Of a stretch of DNA of 64,000 bases, positions 51,916-60,673 are shown one piece after another. Source of the stretch: Taibaiella sp. (GTDB taxonomy: Bacteria; Bacteroidota; Bacteroidia; Chitinophagales; Chitinophagaceae); assembly GCA_016786705.1 (NCBI GenBank), contig JAEUVV010000003.1, positions 62,001 to 126,000 of the forward strand, given 5' to 3'. The notes beneath the pieces are model-generated. The model saw only the letters and a list, made by a program, of their open reading frames with translations, did not search any database and was not told where the DNA came from. A program made the position numbers and the translations under genes. Position 1 is the first letter of the stretch; the number at the start of each line of letters is the position of its first letter.

Positions 51916-54060
51916 ATGCTCCGTAACTTTATTGTTGTTTTTCTCCTGCTTTTTTGTATCAATACACACGCACAGAAACAGAATATTATCCTGCTGGACA
52001 GTAATTCGAGGCCGCTTATAGGGAAAAACCTGCAGGTTTTCATTCCTGATTCCGAAGTCGATTTTAAGACCGCCTTAAATGCTGTTTACCAGCCGGTATC
52101 AAGTGAAGTACCTAATTTTGGTACCCATAAAAACAGTATCTGGATCAGGTTGACCGTTCAAAACAATAGTTTTACTCCTTCTTTTGTATTGTATATGGAT
52201 AATCCGACCTTAGATGAGGTCGAATTATTCTGGAAACCAACAGGGGCCGATACTTTCAACCGCCAGTTACTCAATAAGGAGCAACCTTTAAGTGTCCGTA
52301 AACACAAAGGTTCTGATTACGTGTTCAGGCTGGACCAGGACAATACGGAACCCGTAGTTTACTATGCGCGGATAAAAGGCGAGCAGCCGCTCATCCTCCC
52401 GGTAAGTGTCAACTTGCCCAATGCACAATTGGCTGAAATGCTGAAAAAAAGCTGGTTTAACGGTATTTATTTTGGCCTGGTACTGATCATGGTGACCTAT
52501 AACTTCTTCATTTACGCTTCCGTAAAAGACAGCAGCTATCTTTATTATGTAATGTTCATTTGTTTTGCGGGCCTCACTCAGCTCATGCTGAAAGGGATCG
52601 CGTTTCAATATTTCTGGCCCAATACGCCATTTATGGAACAGCATGGTATGGTACTCTTTGCCTCGCTCAGCGGTTCAGCAGGACTGCTCTTCACCCGGCA
52701 GTTCCTCAACCTGAAAAAAGACTTCCCGATACTGAATAGAATAATACTCTTCGCTCTTATTCCTTTCGCTATCAGTATAGCGCTTATTCCCTTCAGCAGG
52801 CAGCTCTCTTTCCTTTTTATGAGGAATGCCACAAGCGTAGGCGCCTTGATCGCTTTATTGATTTCCATCTATGTATTGCGAAAAAGCAGGAAAGCTTCAG
52901 TGATCTATTTTGTAATTGCCTGGTGTATCCTGATAGCGGGGTCTATAGTCTACCTGCTCTTTAACTTTGGTATTTTAAAATACAGCACCTTCACCAATTA
53001 CTCGGTACAGTTAAGCTCTGCCATTGAGATGACCTTATTATCCCTGGCATTGGCCAGCCGGATTAATATCCTCGAAAAGGAAAAGGAAAATTCAAGAAGA
53101 ACGGCGCTCAGGCTGGCCCGTGAAAATACCCGCATCGTAAAAGAGCAAAACCTGCATCTCGAAGAGCAGGTCAATAAACGAACAGAAGAGCTCGTACTTA
53201 AAAACGAGATCCTGAACGAGACATATGAAGACCTTAAGCAGGCGCAGTCAAAATTAGTCATTGCTGAAAAAATGTCGTCCCTGGGGCAGCTGACCGCGGG
53301 TATAGCGCATGAGATCAACAACCCGATCAATTTTGTGGCCTCAAATGTAAATCCTTTGCGGCGCGACTTCAAAGCATTGTTGGATGCGCTGGACAGGATC
53401 GAAGCCATAGGCTTGAAAGACGGTACTCCTAATGAATCCAAGAAAAGAGAAATAGACCAATATAAATCTGAAGAAGACCTGGAGTACCTTAAAACTGAGA
53501 TCAGCTACCTGCTGAATGGTATACAGGATGGCGCCAGCCGGACCGCTGAGATTGTAAAAGGATTACGCGTATTTTCAAGAGTAGACGAGGCAGAACTAAA
53601 ATCGGCCAATATCAATCATGGGATCCAGTCCACATTAGTGATTGTTAACAACCTGCTTCATGGTATCCAGGTTAGCGTTGACCTGCAAGAATGCCCGGAA
53701 ATACTTTGTTACCCGGGGAAACTCAACCAGGTGTTTCTGAATATCATTACCAATGCGATCGGCGCGATACGTGAAAGGCATGGCCAGGCAGAAGGCGGGC
53801 ATTTAGAAGTGCGGACTTACCCGGAAAACGATCAGACGATTTGTATCATGATCAAAGACAATGGTATCGGTATGGATGAAACGACTTTATCCAAACTTTA
53901 TGAGCCCTTCTTTACTACTAAAAAAGTAGGCGAGGGTATGGGTTTAGGCATGTCTATTGTATTTTCTATTATTAAGGAGCATAACGCCAATATTTTTGTG
54001 GATTCGGCCGTCAATGAAGGCACAACATTTACTATTAAATTAAATACAAATAATAATTAA
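51916..54060 (+). CDS. 7TM-DISM receptor histidine kinase
   Basis: A 714-residue sensor kinase. A signal peptide (about 1-20) is followed by an extracytoplasmic 7TMR-DISMED2-like domain (about 25-165, LLDSNSRPLIGKNLQVFIP...SIWIRLTVQN), then seven membrane helices (about 180-385), a coiled coil (385-450), a HisKA domain with phospho-acceptor His465 in AHEINNPINF, and an ATPase domain with N box NIITNAIGAI, G1 KDNGIGMDE and G2 GEGMGLGMSIV. Such DISM receptors bind small extracellular molecules or sugars. The neighbouring response regulator (54195) is its natural partner, and the two enzyme genes before it may make or alter its ligand. Confidence 0.92.
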   Translation: MLRNFIVVFLLLFCINTHAQKQNIILLDSNSRPLIGKNLQVFIPDSEVDFKTALNAVYQPVSSEVPNFGTHKNSIWIRLTVQNNSFTPSFVLYMDNPTLDEVELFWKPTGADTFNRQLLNKEQPLSVRKHKGSDYVFRLDQDNTEPVVYYARIKGEQPLILPVSVNLPNAQLAEMLKKSWFNGIYFGLVLIMVTYNFFIYASVKDSSYLYYVMFICFAGLTQLMLKGIAFQYFWPNTPFMEQHGMVLFASLSGSAGLLFTRQFLNLKKDFPILNRIILFALIPFAISIALIPFSRQLSFLFMRNATSVGALIALLISIYVLRKSRKASVIYFVIAWCILIAGSIVYLLFNFGILKYSTFTNYSVQLSSAIEMTLLSLALASRINILEKEKENSRRTALRLARENTRIVKEQNLHLEEQVNKRTEELVLKNEILNETYEDLKQAQSKLVIAEKMSSLGQLTAGIAHEINNPINFVASNVNPLRRDFKALLDALDRIEAIGLKDGTPNESKKREIDQYKSEEDLEYLKTEISYLLNGIQDGASRTAEIVKGLRVFSRVDEAELKSANINHGIQSTLVIVNNLLHGIQVSVDLQECPEILCYPGKLNQVFLNIITNAIGAIRERHGQAEGGHLEVRTYPENDQTICIMIKDNGIGMDETTLSKLYEPFFTTKKVGEGMGLGMSIVFSIIKEHNANIFVDSAVNEGTTFTIKLNTNNN

Positions 54061-54122
54061 CTTTCAACAACATATGAAATGTTATGTATTGTATAATATA
54101 GAAATGAAAAATCGAAGAAATC

Positions 54123-54152
54123 TTTGTTTTTTCAGTATTTACCTTAACTTTA
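54123..54152 (+). promoter_or_regulatory. Candidate promoter of the response regulator gene
   Basis: TTTG (54123-54126), 18 bases, then TAACTTTA (54145-54152, one mismatch to TAnnTTTG), 43 bases before the start codon. The 134-base gap suggests the regulator may also have its own promoter in addition to read-through. Confidence 0.4.
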
Positions 54153-54194
54153 CATAACAGATCGTTTTACTTCTTAATGATTTAATTGAGTCTA

Positions 54195-54656
54195 ATGTCA
54201 GATAAAATAACTATATTATACGTTGATGATGAAGAGAATAATCTAATTTCGTTTAAAGCCACTTTCCGTCTTAAATACAAAATATTTACTGCTATAGGAG
54301 GAGAGGAGGCCTTAAAAATATTGGAAGAGAACACTGTGCATATTATCATTACCGATCAACGCATGCCGAATATGACCGGTACAGAATTTCTAGAAAAAGT
54401 ACTACATAAATATACCGACCCGATCCGTATCTTATTAACGGGTTATACTGATATGAGCGCTTTGGTAGAGGCGGTAAATAAAGGCCAGATCTTCCATTAC
54501 CTCACCAAGCCCTGGAGCGAAGAAGAGCTGGAGCAAACCATTGAGCGGGCTTATGGGATCTACCTGGAGAAAGAGAAAATCAAACAGATGAATGAAAAGC
54601 TTTCGCTTTCCAATGAGCAACTTGAATTTTTATTAAGACAGAAATTATTGTCTTAA
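54195..54656 (+). CDS. Response regulator (REC domain with helical tail)
   Basis: A 153-residue protein, taking ATG at 54195 rather than the TTG at 54186. The receiver domain starts ITILYVDDEENN, with phospho-acceptor Asp54 in IITDQRMPNMTG and the HYLTKPWSEEEL conserved lysine segment at about 100. The C-terminal about 35 residues (KEKIKQMNEKLSLSNEQLEFLLRQKLLS) form a coiled coil but no DNA-binding or enzyme domain follows. The protein may therefore act through protein contact. It forms the end of the signalling set and a strong terminator follows. Confidence 0.9.
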   Translation: MSDKITILYVDDEENNLISFKATFRLKYKIFTAIGGEEALKILEENTVHIIITDQRMPNMTGTEFLEKVLHKYTDPIRILLTGYTDMSALVEAVNKGQIFHYLTKPWSEEELEQTIERAYGIYLEKEKIKQMNEKLSLSNEQLEFLLRQKLLS

Positions 54657-54670
54657 CAAGCAGTATACTT

Positions 54671-54712
54671 AAAACAAAGAGCAGTTAATCGAAATTAACT
54701 GCTCTTTGTTTT
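54671..54712. terminator. Intrinsic terminator
   Basis: AAAACAAAGAGCAGTTAAT and its complement (19-base arms) around CGAA, ending in TTTT. It closes the signalling unit and also faces the convergent gene at 54745. Confidence 0.92.
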
Positions 54713-54744
54713 AATATCATTATTATCTTAATTTATCTATCTGC

Positions 54745-55218
54745 TCAAGACTGTATTTCCCGGATCTGTCGCACCAGATCATCCAGGCCAGGGAACTTAT
54801 GCAAAGTGACCTGCTGTTTACGCAATGCCAGGTGATCTGCCAGCTGGAGAACCAGTTCCAGGGGGTCAATTTCAAATCCGATCCCTTCCACTGAAGCTTC
54901 CGTACCGGCTATTAGTCCCTCATTGCTCATACCGATACACCAGTTTTCAATAAAGACAGCTAAAGGAATACTGTCCATAACACAGTCCTGCCATTCTTCC
55001 GTAATACAAAGTGTGGCCTGATCGCTATCAGACCAGAAACATAGCTTATCAAAGGGCAGCCCTTCATCATCTTCCATCAAATTACAAGGGGCAGAAACAT
55101 AGCCTTCTTCATTCTTTAATGTATAAACAATTCCGGTATCACAGACCTTTTCTACAAAATGTTTATGATTAGCTACAATATAATGCAGCGCTTCCTGGAT
55201 ATTGAATGTGGATATCAT
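54745..55218 (-). CDS. DUF2750 family protein
   Basis: A 157-residue soluble protein matching DUF2750 in layout: NHKHFVEKVCDTGIVYTLKNEEGYVSAP at the start, then LPFDKLCFWSDSDQATLCITEEWQDCVMDSIPLAVFIENWCIGMSNEGLIAG. Proteins of this family are of unknown function; some lie beside toxin-like genes. It is 11 bases from the end of recN in the same direction, so it is likely in the recN transcript. Confidence 0.75.
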   Translation of the reverse strand: MISTFNIQEALHYIVANHKHFVEKVCDTGIVYTLKNEEGYVSAPCNLMEDDEGLPFDKLCFWSDSDQATLCITEEWQDCVMDSIPLAVFIENWCIGMSNEGLIAGTEASVEGIGFEIDPLELVLQLADHLALRKQQVTLHKFPGLDDLVRQIREIQS

Positions 55219-55229
55219 CTTAACTTTAT

Positions 55230-56888
55230 TTATTCCATGACCAGTTCTTTGGCATTGTCCAATGCCGCCGCGGATGGAGAAGCGCCACCGATCATGGTAG
55301 CGATCAGCTGTATCCGCTCCTCTTTACTTAATATTTTGATCTGGGTATTGACTTTGCTTTCAGCGGTAGTTTTATATACATATAAATGCCGGTGTCCTTT
55401 ACCGGCTACCTGCGGTTGATGCGTAATACAAAGGATCTGGTGATAGTCGCCCAGGGAACGCAATAAAATGCCCACCTGCTTGGCCGCCTCACCGGAAATA
55501 CCGGTGTCTACCTCATCAAAGATCAGGGTAGGCATGTGCAATGCCTTTGCCGTCAGCGTCTTAATGCTCAACATAATACGGCTCAATTCGCCACCGGATG
55601 CCGCTTTTTGCACCGGCGCCAGTTTACCGCTCTTGTTGGCATCCAATAGATACTGTACCTGGTCTTTTCCAAAAACATTAAAATCAGCAGCAGGCTTCAA
55701 TTCTATTTCGAAACGCGCATTAGGCATGCCTACGAGGTGTAAAAGACCGTTTATGTCTTTTGCGAAATTTACCGCGCTGGCCTGTCTGACCTTTGAAATT
55801 TTATCCGACTGCGCAGCTAAGTTGGATTTTTGTTGTTCAATATCTTTTTCCAGTTGCAACAGGTCTTCCCCGGCATGCTGCTGTTTCGAAATGCTCATAG
55901 CCAATGATGCGTGTAACTCCCTTAAAGCGTTTGTATCGGCCAAGCCGTGTTTTTTCAACAGGCGATTGCCCAGGTCATAGCGCTCCTGCATTTCCTGGAG
56001 CTTAGCCGGGTCCAGGTCTATGAGGTCCTGCAACCTTTCACAATCTGCAGCAACATCTTTCAGCTCTTCATAGCAACTGTTCAGCCTTTGTCCCAAAGCT
56101 GCCGCTTCAGGCATATAACTTTCCAATTGTTGTAATTGCTGTGCCAGCTTGCGGATTTCAGCAACTATAGGCTGTTCATTTTCGGCAAGCACATGCATAC
56201 TTTCAGAAAGCGTGTTCCGGATCAGTTCAGTATGGCCCAGCTGCTTCAACTGCTGTTCCAGCTGCTCGATCTCCTCTGCCTGGAAATTAGCGCTTTCCAG
56301 CTCTTCAAATAGGAACTGGTTATAGTCCGCTTCCTTTTGCCATTGTTGTTGCGCCGCAGTAAGGTTAAGATAAGCTTTCTGTAATTGTTTATATTGATCA
56401 AAGTCCTGCTGGTATTGCTTTACCGCGGGTAAATGGCCCGCAACGGCATCCAGGGACTGGTACATAAATCGGTTATCGTCCAGTGCGCGGTTATCAAACT
56501 GCCGGTGCAGGTCTACCAGGCAGGCCGTCAGTTCATTCAGTACTGCAAGCGTCACCGGCGTATCATTGACAAAAGCCCTGGATTTACCGCTGGTGCTGAT
56601 CTCCCGCCTGATGATACTAGGGTGCTCGGCATCCAATTCATGGGCCTGTAATAAGCTATTGAAATCGGCATTGTCCCGCGTATCAAAATGGGCCTCGACG
56701 ATACATTTCTCCTGGGTGTTGATCAGTACAGAACTATCGGCACGCTCGCCCAGTATCAAGGAAATGGCGCCGAGAATAATTGATTTTCCGGCGCCGGTTT
56801 CTCCTGTAATTACATTTAAATGCTGATCAAAACTGATACTGATCTCATCAATGATCGCATAGTTTTTTATAAATAACTTTTGTAACAC
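55230..56888 (-). CDS. recN: DNA repair ATPase RecN
   Basis: A 552-residue SMC-like ATPase used in double-strand break repair. It has Walker A GETGAGKS at 29-36, a long coiled-coil middle (about 155-365), the ASGGELSRIMLSIKTL signature near 435 and Walker B LIFDEVDTGISGEAA near 465, then CITHQPQVAGKGHRHLYV. The start is GTG at 56888. The downstream DUF2750 gene starts 11 bases after. Length matches the family (about 550). Confidence 0.95.
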   Translation of the reverse strand: MLQKLFIKNYAIIDEISISFDQHLNVITGETGAGKSIILGAISLILGERADSSVLINTQEKCIVEAHFDTRDNADFNSLLQAHELDAEHPSIIRREISTSGKSRAFVNDTPVTLAVLNELTACLVDLHRQFDNRALDDNRFMYQSLDAVAGHLPAVKQYQQDFDQYKQLQKAYLNLTAAQQQWQKEADYNQFLFEELESANFQAEEIEQLEQQLKQLGHTELIRNTLSESMHVLAENEQPIVAEIRKLAQQLQQLESYMPEAAALGQRLNSCYEELKDVAADCERLQDLIDLDPAKLQEMQERYDLGNRLLKKHGLADTNALRELHASLAMSISKQQHAGEDLLQLEKDIEQQKSNLAAQSDKISKVRQASAVNFAKDINGLLHLVGMPNARFEIELKPAADFNVFGKDQVQYLLDANKSGKLAPVQKAASGGELSRIMLSIKTLTAKALHMPTLIFDEVDTGISGEAAKQVGILLRSLGDYHQILCITHQPQVAGKGHRHLYVYKTTAESKVNTQIKILSKEERIQLIATMIGGASPSAAALDNAKELVME

Positions 56889-56905
56889 AGCTACGAGTAG
56901 TTTTC

Positions 56906-57814
56906 TTATTTTTTAGGTAACAATATCTCAGCCATCATACAGCGGGCACTACCACCGCCATTAGACTCGATCGTTTCAAGAGGTACATGTATGATCGGGT
57001 TAAAAGATTCCAAAGTCTGTACCTGCTCCTGGCTTAATGAAGCATAGGCCTGGCTGGACATCACGAGGAATTGTTCCCCATTCACATTCATTACCTGCAA
57101 CATATTGCCGGCGAAGTGGTTCATCTGCTCAAAGCTGATTTCCACGATCACTTTTCCTGATTGCGCCAGCGCGCCGGTAACAACAGCTCTTTCATCCGCC
57201 TCCTGGATACTGTCCAGGCAGATCACCGCATACTTATCGCCCAGGCACATCATTACATTAGTATGATAAATATCTTTGCCTTTCTGGTCTACGGCATTGA
57301 ACACTACCGGCTCATAGCCCATTTCTTCACAGAACTCCAGGAACAGGTTCTTATCTGTTCTAGGGGAGATACAGGCATATGCGATCTTATTTTCCCGGTC
57401 GAGGATAATGCTCCCGGTACCTTCCAGGAAAACATTATGCGCCTCATTTTTAGTCAGGTCGATCGTACTATCTATCTGGAAGCGGCTTTTGATGGCTTCT
57501 ATAACGGTTTCTTTACGTTCAAGCCGCCTGTTTTCCGCAAACATAGGGTAGAGCACTATAGTGCTGTTTCTATGGAAGCTGATCCAGTTGTTGGGGAAAA
57601 TACTGTCCGGTGTATGCGGCTCTACAGTATCTTCTACCACTACCACGTCAATTTCATGGCTGCGTAAAGTAGCCACAAAATGATCAAACTCTGCCAAAGC
57701 CTTAGCCTGTACGGCTTCCTGGTTCTGGCCCGCTACCTGGAAGGTATTGTTCACCGCGGTTTCAGCATTATACCCAAAGCGAACAGGTCTTACCATTAAC
57801 AATGCATAACTCAT
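56906..57814 (-). CDS. ctlX: Citrulline utilization hydrolase-type guanidino enzyme CtlX
   Basis: A 302-residue member of the guanidino-group-modifying (amidinotransferase) superfamily. The motif FPNNWISFH is near residue 75, NEAHNVFLEGTGS near 120, and the nucleophile Cys292 in GGGSARCMMAE near the C-terminus, as in CtlX-type enzymes described for citrulline breakdown. The start is ATG at 57814; a TTG three codons upstream is rejected. It is 35 bases downstream of the arginine deiminase-like gene in the same direction, suggesting linked arginine/citrulline use. Confidence 0.85.
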   Translation of the reverse strand: MSYALLMVRPVRFGYNAETAVNNTFQVAGQNQEAVQAKALAEFDHFVATLRSHEIDVVVVEDTVEPHTPDSIFPNNWISFHRNSTIVLYPMFAENRRLERKETVIEAIKSRFQIDSTIDLTKNEAHNVFLEGTGSIILDRENKIAYACISPRTDKNLFLEFCEEMGYEPVVFNAVDQKGKDIYHTNVMMCLGDKYAVICLDSIQEADERAVVTGALAQSGKVIVEISFEQMNHFAGNMLQVMNVNGEQFLVMSSQAYASLSQEQVQTLESFNPIIHVPLETIESNGGGSARCMMAEILLPKK

Positions 57815-57849
57815 AATATGCAATTAAATATTTTTAGTAAATAATTATT

Positions 57850-59307
57850 TTAATCTCTTAACAAAGGCATGCTCATACAGTGGAAACCGCCCCGCGCACG
57901 GGAAAGCTCGGCCGAAGGCATCAGTATGATCGTATCTTTGATATGTTCCGCTTTTACTTTATCCTCCTCCAGGTCCTGGATCAGGTCTTCCACTTTCACT
58001 ACTTTAAAACCGGCCTGCTCAAATGCTTCAACGGTTTTATCATTCCGGTCGTAGCCCAGTACAACACCCTCTTTGATCGCTAATAAGTTGCAGCTATCAG
58101 TCCATTGCTCGCGCATGTCATAAGGGAACTCATCATTACCCGACAGGATGATTTTTACATCTTTTTCTTTACAACCCAGGTCTTTGGTACTGATGTCGAT
58201 CAATAATTCTTCCAGGCTGTCAAACTGTACCGGTTTATCTACGCTTTTAATATTGAACTGGATAATCTTTAATTTATCATCTTTAGCTTTCTGGGCCGTA
58301 CCTATGCCTAAATGCCTTTGAATGCTATCTCCGTCCAGGTGCTTTACCGATTTATTGGAGAAGATACCCAGCATAACCCATACATTCTTTTTCACCTGGG
58401 TAAATACAGTATCGATATGCATATAATCGCGCTTACGCGGTATCTTAACCACCGTAACTTTTTTCACCACCTTACGGTCAAACAGTGCTTTAATGGTCTG
58501 GTAAGCCGCATCCCAGGTCGTGCGCTCGCTCACGCCTACCAGTAAATGATCTTTACTCACCACCATCACGTCTCCGCCCTCCAGCGTCACTTTATGGCCT
58601 TCAGATTCTTTAGGCAATAAGAAGTGATGCTCTGTATCCGGCAGTTCGATAATCTTATCAGTATACGCTGCAAACATCGGGTGGTTGAAGAAAATATACT
58701 TAGTCAGCAAGGCCTCACGGGTACGCGCTTTCTTGGCCGGCTTGTTTAGTAATACGTAATCATTAACGGTGATACCGATATCCCGGGTAAAGATAAAGTT
58801 AGGGATAGGCGGGAAGATCATTTCATTATCATTATGCGTACCGCTGATGAAGATCTTCGCCAGTACTTTAGGCTCATAGCCTAATAAGGTCTGCTGCATG
58901 GCATAAGAACAATTCTCAATAGCGCATACAGAAGCAATTAATTTATGACGGATATCTTCTTTTTCCAGGATCTGGGCCAGCAGGAGTTGCAACTCTACCA
59001 CTTTATCGGAAGCATGGAAATCTTTATGATCCGGTTTATAGAAAGATCTTTTATTTTTAGGGTCATCAATTTTCTTCAGTTTGCCCTTTATTTTTTCAGG
59101 GTCCAGGAAGTACAAAAGCAATTTAGTGTAATAATCATATTCTTTTCTCCGGATGGTATCCAGGTGAACAATATCTTCGAACAGCCAGTCCTGCGCTTTT
59201 GAAGGGACCACTTTACCTAATCCGCTATCCGGGCTGTGTACCAATAGTCTTCTTAAGGTGCCTGTTTCTGTTGTTACATTAATTTGATCTTGTTTTGATT
59301 TCGACAT
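57850..59307 (-). CDS. Arginine deiminase-family protein, enlarged
   Basis: A 485-residue protein with the arginine deiminase core: GTLRRLLVHSPDSGLGKV at the start, NFIFTRDIGI near 185, LEGGDVMVV near 240, HIDTVFTQV near 297 and a C-terminal GGFHCMSMP with catalytic Cys477. The typical enzyme is about 410 residues; the extra parts lie at about 65-130 and 330-400. It should turn arginine into citrulline and ammonia, and CtlX next door would use citrulline. Carbamate kinase and ornithine carbamoyltransferase genes are not nearby, so the pathway is not the usual arcABC type. Confidence 0.85.
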   Translation of the reverse strand: MSKSKQDQINVTTETGTLRRLLVHSPDSGLGKVVPSKAQDWLFEDIVHLDTIRRKEYDYYTKLLLYFLDPEKIKGKLKKIDDPKNKRSFYKPDHKDFHASDKVVELQLLLAQILEKEDIRHKLIASVCAIENCSYAMQQTLLGYEPKVLAKIFISGTHNDNEMIFPPIPNFIFTRDIGITVNDYVLLNKPAKKARTREALLTKYIFFNHPMFAAYTDKIIELPDTEHHFLLPKESEGHKVTLEGGDVMVVSKDHLLVGVSERTTWDAAYQTIKALFDRKVVKKVTVVKIPRKRDYMHIDTVFTQVKKNVWVMLGIFSNKSVKHLDGDSIQRHLGIGTAQKAKDDKLKIIQFNIKSVDKPVQFDSLEELLIDISTKDLGCKEKDVKIILSGNDEFPYDMREQWTDSCNLLAIKEGVVLGYDRNDKTVEAFEQAGFKVVKVEDLIQDLEEDKVKAEHIKDTIILMPSAELSRARGGFHCMSMPLLRD

Positions 59308-59446
59308 AAATTTTATAGCCTTGATGAATCATGCAAGTTAAGGCTTTTTTTAGGATTGTACGAATTATGATTGGGTAAAAGCCTGTACCTGTTGTGCCCT
59401 GATTTCCGCTACTATGTTTAATCCGGGCTAAATCAGTTGCCGGTAA

Positions 59447-59476
59447 TTGATTTTTTAATTTCAATGCTTACTTTTG
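59447..59476 (+). promoter_or_regulatory. Candidate promoter of the histidine kinase gene
   Basis: TTG (59447-59449), exactly 19 bases, then TACTTTTG (59469-59476), a full match to the Bacteroidetes promoter pattern. The start codon ATG is only 4 bases after the -7 box, so transcription would begin on or near the start codon. Confidence 0.55.
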
Positions 59477-59480
59477 AAAG

Positions 59481-60623
59481 ATGATTAAGCGCTTTTTGAA
59501 CTGGCGTAGCTATGCTATCTTATTCGGGATCTTTATCCTGGGCTTTTCTTTTTACTTTATCAATAAGATCACTAAGGAAATGGAACTGGCAGAGCGGGAA
59601 AAGGTACAGGTCACCATAGAGGCCATTAAACAGATGACGATTCCTGATGCCAATACAGACGTAAACCTCGCCTATTTTATTATTGAAAAGTATAAAGACA
59701 TCCCCCTTATCATGGCGGATTCGGAAGATAGCGTCCTGGAATATATGAACCTGGACCAGAAAAGGATCGCCGCCGATTCAAACTATATAGCGGCTAAATT
59801 AGCGGAATATAAAAAGGCCGGTAAACTCATCGTGGCTGATATACAGTTTACCAAAAGACACATCTATTACGGCGATTCACCTATGCTGGAGAAGCTGAAA
59901 TACTACCCGGCACTTCAGATGGCCGTCATTTCTGTATTTGTACTCATTGTATTAATAGCTGTTTTTAATGCCCAGAAAAGTATCCAGAACCAGGTGTGGG
60001 TGGGCATGTCCAAAGAAACGGCACACCAGATGGGCACTCCTTTGTCTTCCATTGTAGGCTGGATGGAATTACTGAAAGAAAATGAAGACAACCGGGAGTA
60101 TGTACAGGAAATGGAAAGGGATGTTAACCGCCTGCAATTGGTGGCGGACCGCTTTTCCAAAATAGGCTCCGTTCCGGTACTGGAAGAAGAAAACCTGGTG
60201 CCGAGGCTGGCAGCTATGGCAGCTTATATGCAAACCCGGGCACCGAAAAAAGTGGAGATTACTTTTGACAGCAATGGGGCGGAAGAGGCGGCTTACCTTG
60301 TAAGCGGGCCTTTGTTTGACTGGGTGATCGAAAACCTGATCCGGAATGCCCTGGACGCGATTGAAGGCAGTGGTAAAATAAAGATCAACATGACCAACAC
60401 CACCCGGCAAATCGTTATTGACATTTGTGATACAGGGAAAGGCATGCCTCAAAATGCCTTTCAAAAAGTCTTCAAACCCGGCTATTCTACCAAGAAGCGG
60501 GGCTGGGGCCTGGGACTTTCCCTGGCCAAACGCATCATCAGCGAATACCATAACGGCCAGATCTTCGTAAAACAGTCGGAACCGGGCAAAGGCACTACAT
60601 TCAGGATCATACTTACCCGCTAG
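59481..60623 (+). CDS. Sensor histidine kinase with HQMGTP-type box
   Basis: A 380-residue membrane kinase. Two membrane helices (about 10-30 and 150-170) enclose a sensor region of about 115 residues. The phospho-acceptor is His182 in KETAHQMGTPLSSI, a variant H box common in Bacteroidetes, followed by a coiled dimer region, then the ATPase domain with N box NLIRNALDAI, G1 DTGKGMP and G2 GWGLGLSLAKRI. No response regulator is next to it. It may have a leaderless transcript. The ligand is unknown. Confidence 0.9.
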   Translation: MIKRFLNWRSYAILFGIFILGFSFYFINKITKEMELAEREKVQVTIEAIKQMTIPDANTDVNLAYFIIEKYKDIPLIMADSEDSVLEYMNLDQKRIAADSNYIAAKLAEYKKAGKLIVADIQFTKRHIYYGDSPMLEKLKYYPALQMAVISVFVLIVLIAVFNAQKSIQNQVWVGMSKETAHQMGTPLSSIVGWMELLKENEDNREYVQEMERDVNRLQLVADRFSKIGSVPVLEEENLVPRLAAMAAYMQTRAPKKVEITFDSNGAEEAAYLVSGPLFDWVIENLIRNALDAIEGSGKIKINMTNTTRQIVIDICDTGKGMPQNAFQKVFKPGYSTKKRGWGLGLSLAKRIISEYHNGQIFVKQSEPGKGTTFRIILTR

Positions 60624-60655
60624 GAAAATTAAGGTAAACTTAATGTGGAATATGA

Positions 60656-60663
60656 TACCTTTG
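60656..60663 (+). promoter_or_regulatory. Candidate -7 element of the PfkB gene
   Basis: TACCTTTG matches TAnnTTTG and lies 10 bases before the start at 60674, again a very short leader. No clear -33 element. Confidence 0.45.
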
Positions 60664-60673
60664 CCGGTAGTTT

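Noticed and set aside
56906..59307. CtlX and the deiminase-like gene as two halves of one split gene
   Set aside because: Each has its own full set of superfamily motifs, including a separate catalytic cysteine at its own C-terminus.
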